From Nocardioides sp. TF02-7 (GTDB lineage Bacteria; Actinomycetota; Actinomycetes; Propionibacteriales; Nocardioidaceae), in NCBI RefSeq assembly GCF_022437945.1, contig NZ_CP092535.1:372001-436000 (forward strand): DNA of 64,000 nucleotides, read 5' to 3'. The position numbers and the translations under genes were made by a program. Below the pieces are notes generated by a model. The model did not search any database, was not told the DNA's origin, and saw only the letters and a program-made list of their open reading frames with translations. This document shows positions 57,623 to 64,000 of this stretch, one piece after another (within the stretch, counting starts at the first letter, position 1; each line of letters opens with the position of its first letter).

Positions 57623-58039
57623 GTGCTGCTCCTCCGCCCCGGCCGCCTCGCGGCGCCCCGGGGCGTGTCCATCGCCGTCCGGAACCGGGCAGGCCGGGTC
57701 CGACAGGCGCAAGCCTTCGGTTGGACGACACCCTCCGCGGAGCGTCACTGGGGACCGACCCCCCACCTACCGCGGTCGCGCTGCGCCGGAGGGTTTCCCC
57801 GGTCACGGACCGCTGTCACCGATCCGTCCGCCCGCGTCGCGGTCTGGTGAGGTCTCGACCTCCACCGTGCCGGCCCCGCATTCCACTGCGGACCCGGCGA
57901 GAACGTCGTCGAACCGGTCCGTACGGTTCCTCGTCGGAGGGTCCGCCGTACGAGCCGATCTGTGCCGAGTATCGCACAGGGCCCCCACGGGCCCGGTATC
58001 CCCGGCCCCCAGGCGTGGCGCCGCGCGCGTCGCCGCCCG
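57623..58039. other. Intergenic region holding the rne leader
   Basis: 417 bp with no convincing gene. On the minus strand CTGTGC-GATACT-CGGCACAG near 57960-57980 is an inverted repeat containing a -10-like GATACT, which would leave an rne leader of about 340 nt. Several GC-rich hairpins occur. Nothing else is recognised. Confidence 0.4.
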
Positions 58040-58765
58040 CTATCCGAGCGGGTCGCCGACCGCGTCCGTCGCCTCGTCGAGCGGCCCCTGCGCGAGCCTC
58101 GTGAGCAGCGGCGGCGCCGGGGGCGTGAACCCGGCGACCTCGGCCAACCCGCGAAGCACGTCGTCGGGCCGGACGGCCGGCTCCGTGTGGCGGAGCACGA
58201 GCTCGAGCGCCGGCGCACCGGTCGCCTCCTCCCCGGCGGTCGCCACGGTCAGGACCGCCACCGCTGCCCGGCAGTCGAAGCTCCGCAGGCCCTTCTTCGT
58301 CATCCGCTCCACCGTGACGCTCTCCGCTGCGACGAATCGGGCCACGGCCTGCTCGAGCCCGGCGCGGTCGGCGTCGCGGAGCTCCACCACCCAGCGGCTC
58401 GCGGTGAGCCGGTCGGCGAGCGCCCCGCCGGGCGACTCGACCACGGCGAGCACGTCGAGCCCCGCGGGCAAGGCCTCGTCGAGCGCCCGCCCGACCTCCG
58501 CCGGCTCGCGGCGGTCGGCGAGGCCCAGCTCGAGGTACTCGGCCTCGCTCGCGGCACCGGTCGGTGAGGCGCCGGCGTAGGAGATCCTCGGGTGCGGGTG
58601 GAAGCCGGAGGAGTAGGCCATGGGGATCCCGGCGCGGACCACCGCCCGCTCGACCGCCCGGCTCACGTCACGGTGGCTGGTGAACCGCAGGCGACCGCGC
58701 TTGGCGTACCGGACCCGCAGCCGCTGGACGGGCGGGGCCTGCTGCTCTGGCTGCTGACGGGGCAC
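58040..58765 (-). CDS. TIGR03936 family protein (DUF2344), radical-SAM partner
   Basis: A 241-residue protein, intact. RLRVRYAKRGRLRFTSHRDV, then MAYSSGFHPHPRISYAGAS and LELGLADRREPAEVGRALDE are hallmarks of DUF2344, which usually lies next to or is fused with the TIGR03960 radical-SAM protein. Here its partner is at 60804, with two genes between. It lies just upstream of rne, where this pair is usually found in actinobacteria. TAGCAT ends 8 nt before the GTG. The function is unknown; an RNA modification role is only a suspicion. Confidence 0.9.
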   Translation of the reverse strand: MPRQQPEQQAPPVQRLRVRYAKRGRLRFTSHRDVSRAVERAVVRAGIPMAYSSGFHPHPRISYAGASPTGAASEAEYLELGLADRREPAEVGRALDEALPAGLDVLAVVESPGGALADRLTASRWVVELRDADRAGLEQAVARFVAAESVTVERMTKKGLRSFDCRAAVAVLTVATAGEEATGAPALELVLRHTEPAVRPDDVLRGLAEVAGFTPPAPPLLTRLAQGPLDEATDAVGDPLG

Positions 58766-58773
58766 GGCCGAGA

Positions 58774-58779
58774 ATGCTA
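58774..58779 (-). promoter_or_regulatory. Probable -10 element of the DUF2344 gene
   Basis: TAGCAT on the minus strand, 8 nt before the GTG start, with no Shine-Dalgarno. Confidence 0.4.
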
Positions 58780-58781
58780 GG

Positions 58782-59973
58782 TCAGGTGAGCTCGAGGCCC
58801 TTCATCTGCGGGGAGGCGTAGACGTTGACGATCCGCACCCCGTCGAGCCAGGCGGTCAGCCGCTCGGCCTGTGCGTCGAGGGCGGCCCGGGCCTCCTCGC
58901 CGAGGTCGTGCCGGAGCAGCACGCGCACCGCGGCGTCGTCGTCCTGCACCCAGCAGCCGACGACCCGGCCGTCCCACCACGCGGTGTTGCCGGCGTTGCC
59001 GTTGGTGTCGAAGAGGTAGGGGACGTCCGCCGGGTCGAGGTAGAACCCACGCTCCTTCCAGCCCATGACCGTGGGGTCGAGGGTCGGCAGCAGGGCCGCC
59101 CACGGCTCGACCGGGTCCTCCTCGTCGAGGTCGTCGGCGAGGACCCACCCGGTGCCGCCGCCGTCGAGCGTGACCGACACGGCGCCCACGTCGGCCAGCG
59201 CCCGCCTCACCGCGCCCTTGGTGGCGCCCAGCCACCACACGATGTCGGCCTCGGTGCCCGGGCCGAACGTCGCGAGCCAGCGACGCACGAGCTCGGCGTA
59301 CCCCTCCGGCTCCGGCAACGGCACCGGCTCCTCCCCCAGCCACAGGTCGGTGCGGGTCCAGCTCGGCCGGTTGAGCCGCCAGTGGCCGGCGTTCGCCGCC
59401 CTGCAGCACCCGTCCCTCCGCCCCGAGCAGCGTCAGCACCCGCGCGCCGATCGGGAACTCGCCGCTCCACTTCTTCCCGGGCGTGCCGATGGCGACGCGG
59501 CCGTCGAGCGCCGGCACCTCCGCGCGCAGCTGCTGGGTGGTGCGTGCCTCGCCGTCGGCGAGCCGGTCGAGCACTGCCCGGCACGCGTCGGCGATCCATG
59601 CGTCGGCGTCGTCGGCGAGGCCGGCCGCGACGACGTTCTTCGCGAGCTGGTTGCGCTGCTGGAGGGCGGTGCGGGCCGCGGCGCTCCCCCAGGCGGCGGG
59701 GAGCAGGTCGCGCGGGAACGCGAAGAGGGTGCGCCGCATGGCGAGCTGCTTGACCACGCTGCGCTCGTCGTAGAGCGCAGCGTCGACGTCGGCGACGCTC
59801 ACGCCCGGCACCCGCGCCCACAGCGCGAGGTGGACGGTGGCCGCCTCCGTGGCGTGCAGCACCGTCATCGCGCGGGTGGCGCTGAGGACGTCGGCATGGC
59901 CGCTGGCAAGGCCGTGCCGTCGCGCGAGACGAGCTCGTCTCTCAGTGTCGGTGATGTGGCGCACGCGGCCCAT
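58782..59973 (-). CDS. Winged-helix DNA-binding protein (AlkZ/HTH_42-like), one frameshift
   Basis: Predicted nucleic-acid-binding protein of about 396 residues in the DUF1006/HTH_42 superfamily that includes the crosslink glycosylase AlkZ. It has RHGLASGHADVLSATRAMTV, RRTLFAFPRDLLPAAWGSAA, TQQLRAEVPALDGRVAIGTP, VWWLGATKGAVRRALADVGA and the C-terminal WKERGFYLDPADVPYLFDTN. One extra G near 59405 breaks the frame at RVLQ-AANAGHWRLNRPSW. The ATG at 59973 lacks a Shine-Dalgarno; a GTG three codons later is an alternative. Glycosylase activity is not assured. Confidence 0.85.
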
Positions 59974-60011
59974 CGTGCACCCGAACCACCGACAAGGCGG
60001 CACCGCTCCCC

Positions 60012-60017
60012 TAGGCT
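60012..60017 (+). promoter_or_regulatory. Probable -10 element of the DUF4190 gene, leaderless
   Basis: TAGGCT with 7 nt to the GTG at 60025. Confidence 0.55.
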
Positions 60018-60024
60018 GCAGGCC

Positions 60025-60727
60025 GTGACGACTCCCCCGAACGACCCGTACGGCCAGCAGCCCCAGGGCCAGAACCCCTACGGCCAGCAGCCTTCGAACC
60101 CCTACGGCACGCCGTCCTACCCCGGCTACGGCGCCCCGGGCGGCGCTCCGGGCGGGCCGCAGACCACCAGCACCGACGGCGTCTCGATCGGGGCACTGAT
60201 CAGCAGCCTGGTCTGCTGCGCACCCGTCGGGGTGATCCTCGGCTTCATCGGCCTGAAGCGGACCAAGGGAGGGGCAGCGCAAGGGACGTGGGCTCGCCAT
60301 CGCCGGTCTCGTCCTCGGAGTGCTGGGCCTGGCGGCGTGGGTGGCCGCCGGCATCGGCCTCGCCGCCGGCGTGAGCTTCCTCAACAGCTACATCTCCCTC
60401 GAGGAGGCCGAGGTCGGTCAGTGCATCGACGTCACCGACGACGGCGGCGACGTGCTGCTGCGCGAGAAGGAGTGCACCGAGGAGCACGACGGCGAGATCG
60501 TCCACGTCGGCACCATCGGCGAGGACGGCGCCGGGACCGAGCTGACCACCGCGGTCTGCGTGGAGGCCCTCCCCGTGGAGGACCTCACGGCGATCGGCGA
60601 GGCGGTCGGCGGCGACGCTCTCACCGCGCTCGAGGTCGTCACCGAGGACCCGAGCAGCCCGGACGCCGGCGACGAGTTCGTCTGCTTCGTCGAGTCCGAC
60701 GAGAAGCTCACCGAGCCGATCCTCTGA
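60025..60727 (+). CDS. DUF4190 membrane protein with septum-formation-like extracellular domain, one frameshift
   Basis: A membrane protein of about 233 residues. The N-terminus is a Pro/Gly/Gln/Tyr repeat (PYGQQPQGQNPYGQQPSNPY, residues about 7-26), followed by the DUF4190 helices SIGALISSLVCCAPVGVILG and LAIAGLVLGVLGLAAWVAAG. An extracellular domain follows with cysteines in GQCIDVTDD, KECTEEHDGEIVHVG, AVCVEALP and EFVCFVESDE. This layout resembles actinobacterial septum-formation-family proteins. One extra G near 60276 (four instead of three) breaks the frame between the helices at KRTKGG-QRKGRG. Its exact role is unknown. Confidence 0.8.
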
Positions 60728-60803
60728 CGGGTTGCGGTCGCCGTCGGGCGGTCGTGGGGCCGCCGCCGGGGGGGACTGGGGCGCCGTGTCGCTCGGCCCG
60801 CGC

Positions 60804-62773
60804 CTACACCACGCTGAGCGGCAGCAGCTTCTTCCCCGTCGGCCCGACCTGGATCTCGGTGCCCATCTCCGGGCAGACGCCGCAGTCGTAGCAGGGCGTC
60901 CAGCGGCAGTCCTCGACCTCCACGTCGGCGGACCCGTCGGCCACGGCGAGGGCGTCCTCCCAGTCGGCCCACAGCCAGTCCTTGTCGAGGCCGGAGTCGA
61001 GGTGGTCCCAGGGCAGCACCTCGTCGTAGTCGCGCTCGCGGGTCGTGTACCAGTCGAGGTCGACACCGGTGCCGGCGAGCGCACGCCCGGACGCGGCGAC
61101 CCAGCGGTCGTAGGAGAAGTGCTCGCTCCAGCCGTCGAACCGGCCGCCGTCGCGCCACACCTCCTCGATGATCCGGCCGACCCGGCGGTCGCCGCGGGAC
61201 AGCAGTCCCTCGACGATGCCGGGCTGGCCGTCGTGGTAGCGGAAGCCGATGGCCCGTCCGTACCGCTTGTCGGCGCGCACCGTCTCGCGCAGCTTGCGGA
61301 GCCGCTCGTCGGTGGTCTCGACGTCGAGCTGCGCCGCCCACTGGAACGGCGTGTGCGGCTTGGGCACGAACCCGCCGATCGACACGGTGCAGCGGATGTC
61401 GTTGCGGCCGGAGACCTCGCGACCCTTGGCGATCACCTTCTTCGCAAGCTCGGCGATCTGCAGCACGTCGTCGTCGGTCTCGGTGGGGAGCCCGCACATG
61501 AAGTAGAGCTTCACCTGCCGCCAGCCGTGGGAGTACGCCGTGGCGACGGTGCGGATCAGGTCCTCCTCGGTGACCATCTTGTTGATCACCTTGCGCATGC
61601 GCTCGCTGCCGCCCTCGGGGGCGAAGGTGAGGCCGGAGCGGCGGCCGTTGCGGGAGAACTCGTTGGCGAGCGTGATGTTGAAGGCGTCGACCCGGGTGGA
61701 GGGCAGCGACAGGGAGACGTTGGACCCGTCGTAACGGTCGGCGAGCCCCTTGGCGACGTCGCCGATCTCGGTGTGGTCGGCGCTGGACAGCGAGAGCAGG
61801 CCGACCTCCTCGAAGCCGGTCTTGCGCACGCCGTTGTCGACCATGTCGCCGATCGTCGTGATCGACCGCTCGCGGACCGGCCGGGTGATCATGCCGGCCT
61901 GGCAGAACCGGCAGCCGCGCGTGCAGCCGCGGAAGATCTCCACCGAGAACCGCTCGTGCACGGTCTCGGCGAGCGGGACCAGCGGGTTGGCGGGGGTAGG
62001 GCCAGGCGTCGAGGTCCATCAGCGTGTGCTTGCGCACCCGGTCCGGCGCCCACGGCTGGTTGGGCACCACGGCCGAGATCCGGCCCGCGGCGTCGTAGCG
62101 CACGTCGTAGAACTGCGGCACGTAGACGCCGCCGCTCACCGCGAGGCGGCGGAGCAGCTCGAGCCGGCCCGACGGCATGTCCCCGGCCGGGCAACCCTCG
62201 GCCTTCCACTCGCGCACGACCTCGGAGATCGCCAGCACGACCTCCTCGCCGTCGCCGAGCACGGCCGCGTCGACGAAGTCGGCGATCGGCTCGGGGTTGA
62301 ACGCCGCGTGTCCGCCGGCGATCACCACCGGGTGTTCGTCGGTGCGGTCGACGGCGTGCAGCGGGACGCCGGCCAGGTCGAGGGCGTTGAGGAGGTTGGT
62401 GTAGCCCAGCTCGGTGGAGAAGCTCACGCCGAGCAGGTCGAACGCCCCCACGGGTCGGTGGCTGTCGACGGTGAACTGCGGGATGCCCTGCTCGCGCATC
62501 ACCCGTTCCATGTCCGGCCACACCGCGTAGGTGCGCTCGGCGAGGATCCACGGCCGCTCGTTGAGCACCTCGTAGAGGATCTGCACGCCCTGGTTGGGCA
62601 GACCGACCTCGTAGGCGTCGGGGTACATCAGCGCCCACCGCACCCGCGGCGCGCCCGTCGGGGTCGTCCCACTCCTTCGCGACCGAGTTGAGCTCGCCGC
62701 CGACGTACTGGATCGGCTTCGAGACCGACAGCAGGTGGGGTTCGAGACGGTCGAACACGGACTGAGCAGACAT
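60804..62773 (-). CDS. TIGR03960 family B12-binding/radical-SAM protein, two frameshifts
   Basis: Radical-SAM protein of about 655 residues. The N-terminal part (ALMYPDAYEVGLPNQGVQIL to PVVIAGGHAAFNPEPIADFV) is the Rossmann-like domain of this family. The radical-SAM core has the three-cysteine motif RGCTRGCRFCQAG (about residue 285) and LTFAPEGGSERMRKVINKMV. The C-terminus has PCYDCGVCPEMG, a cysteine-rich segment of its own. Frameshifts are near 62650 and 62002 (five C instead of four); 1970 nt fits two insertions. TACGCT lies 7 nt before the ATG. The substrate is unknown; its partner is the DUF2344 gene at 58040. Confidence 0.93.
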
Positions 62774-62780
62774 GGGCTCC

Positions 62781-62786
62781 AGCGTA
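62781..62786 (-). promoter_or_regulatory. Probable -10 element of the radical-SAM gene, leaderless
   Basis: TACGCT on the minus strand with 7 nt to the ATG. The GGAG in between could also act as a weak Shine-Dalgarno. Confidence 0.5.
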
Positions 62787-62825
62787 CGGCGGCCGCCCCG
62801 CCCCGGCCGAGTCGGCGAGCCCTCC

Positions 62826-62831
62826 TAGACT
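62826..62831 (+). promoter_or_regulatory. Probable -10 element of the lipoprotein gene, leaderless
   Basis: TAGACT with exactly 7 nt to the ATG at 62839 and no Shine-Dalgarno. Confidence 0.6.
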
Positions 62832-62838
62832 CGCCGCC

Positions 62839-63749
62839 ATGAGCGCGACCACGCCGGGCCGCTCCCGGGCGCTGCTCGTCGCCGCGGCCTCGCTCCCCCT
62901 GCTGCTGGCGGCCTGCGGCGGCGACGACGACGCGGCGGAGCCCGACTCCGACCGGATCGTCCTCACCCCCCGCCTCCGAGGGCGCGGGCCACACCCACGC
63001 CCCCCGGCGAGAGCGACGCCGAGCCGCACGGCGACGGCTCGACCGCGGCGGCCGGCGGCTACCGGATGGCCGGCGTGCGGCTCACCGGCTCGGCCGGGGG
63101 CACCGGTGAGGTGAGCTTCCGCATCCTCGACCGGGCCGGCGATCCGGTCACGGCGTACGTCCTCGAGCAGACCAAGCCGCTCCACCTCTACGTCGTGCGC
63201 ACCGACCTCGCGGAGTTCCGCCACCTCCACCCGGTGCTCTCCCGCGACGGCACCTGGTCGGCGCCGGTCGACCTCACCCAGCCGGGTGACTACCGCGTGC
63301 TCGCCGAGTTCGTGCCGGAGGAGGGCGACGGCCGCCCGGTCGCGCTCGGTGTCGACCGGACGTTGCCGGGCCGCTGGCGGCCCGCGACCGTTCCCGCCGG
63401 CACGCAGGGCGCGTCGGGCGACGACGGCACGGTCGAGGTGGCGGTCGACGGCACCGGCGAGGTCGGTCCCGACGGCCGGCTGGCCCTGACCGTGCGCCGG
63501 GTCGGCGCCGAGGGCGCGGTGTCCCTCGGCAGCTACCTCGGCACCTACGCCCACCTCACCGGCTTCCCCACCGACGGCAGCGCCGGCTACGTCCACGTCC
63601 ACCCGTACGGCGAGCCGGAGCAGACCGAGGACGGCACCCGGCTCACGTTCCACACGACCTTCGACGAGCCGGGCGAGTTCCGGTTCTTCGTCCAGGTGCG
63701 GCTCGACGGGTTCGTGCACACCGTGCCGGTCACGGCGGCGGTCCGGTAG
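62839..63749 (+). CDS. Lipoprotein with histidine-rich envelope domain, two frameshifts
   Basis: An exported lipoprotein of about 302 residues. The lipobox LPLLLAAC puts the anchor cysteine near residue 26. A histidine-containing linker (GHTHAPPGESDAEPHGDG) lies between two frameshifts, near 62968 and 63010 (six C instead of five in both). The mature domain has YVLEQTKPLHLYVVRTDLAE, FRHLHPVLSRDG, GSAGYVHVHPYGE and TFDEPGEFRFFVQVRLDGFV, with clustered histidines. It converges on a gene resembling the end of a CopC/CopD copper protein, so a metal-related role is possible. No named family is assigned with certainty. Confidence 0.75.
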
Positions 63750-63753
63750 CCGC

Positions 63754-64000
63754 TCAGCCGGCGTCGACGGTCAGGGTGGTGACCGGGTTGTCGAACTCCC
63801 CCGACGGGGAGGCTGACCTGCACCTCCCACTCGCCGGACGTCGGCAGGGTCACGTCGCCGGCGTAGGTGCCCGCCGCGACGGGACGGACCGGCACCCGGC
63901 CGAGGTCGACGGCGTCGGCTCCCCCGCCGCCGTCCGAGCGCGCCGACACCTGCGGGGCGCCGGCCAGGTCGACGGGCTCCCCCGTCTCGTCCTGGACCTG
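63754..64000 (-). CDS. C-terminal end of a probable copper-resistance (CopD/FixH-like) protein, partial, one frameshift
   Basis: Only the last 82 or so codons lie in the window. They read VQDETGEPVDLAGAPQVSAR, then VAAGTYAGDVTLPTSGEWEV and, after removing one extra C near 63804, VSLPSGEFDNPVTTLTVDAG and TGA at 63756-63754. This Ig-like segment is the type of domain that closes actinobacterial CopC/CopD-family proteins and FixH/YtkA-like domains. The upstream part, with the copper-binding motifs, is outside the window, so the assignment rests on the C-terminus and the lipoprotein neighbour. Confidence 0.45.

Overview
The window is high-GC (roughly 70 percent or more) actinobacterial chromosome. 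Codon use, the GatCAB-LigA-MnmA-IscS and RNase E/G-L21-L27-Obg-ProB neighbourhoods, the DUF222/HNH gene and the many leaderless starts suggest a Nocardioidaceae member, Nocardioides-like. The genus call is an inference.

Layout. 1-3.5 kb: ilvBNC (minus) with a leader peptide and attenuator. 3.5-7.2 kb: small genes and ilvD. 7.3-17.4 kb: an ABM monooxygenase, a large ATP-binding LuxR regulator, secreted and hydrolytic proteins, an EamA exporter. 17.35-25.9 kb (minus): the most interesting block, two cobalamin riboswitches, each ahead of an exported alpha-barrel protein plus a DUF4430 (transcobalamin C-terminal-like) protein, with a complete ECF transporter (T, fused A-A', S) ending the second operon. 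26-29.4 kb: gatCAB. 29.7-33.7 kb: a secreted protein, a lipoprotein hydrolase, ligA. 33.7-40.9 kb: an accessory stretch with a DUF222/HNH gene, a 260-bp tandem repeat, a lipoprotein, a TetR-MFS efflux pair with visible operators, and a DJ-1/PfpI protein. 40.9-44.3 kb: cysteine desulfurase, mnmA and a MetE-like gene. 44.3-51 kb: a sugar ABC importer (no ATPase) divergent from a LacI regulator and a GH3 glycosidase. 51-62.8 kb: proB, obg, rpmA, rplU, rne, the TIGR03936/TIGR03960 pair with two genes between them. 62.8-64 kb: a lipoprotein facing what looks like the end of a copper-resistance CopD-like gene.

How the genes work together. The order ilvC-N-B ... gatB-A-C ... ligA ... MetE-like-mnmA-iscS resembles the M. 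tuberculosis Rv3001c-Rv3025c order (from memory), so the other blocks look like lineage-specific insertions into a conserved backbone. The B12 block reads as a surface-capture-plus-import system under translational riboswitch control.

Data quality. I count about fifty single-base frameshifts, about forty of them one extra C or G in a C/G run, including in genes that should be essential (gatA, gatB, ligA, mnmA, cysteine desulfurase, obligate ilv genes). I treat them as consensus errors rather than pseudogenes, give gene spans across them, and note each position. No rRNA, tRNA, CRISPR array or insertion sequence was recognised.
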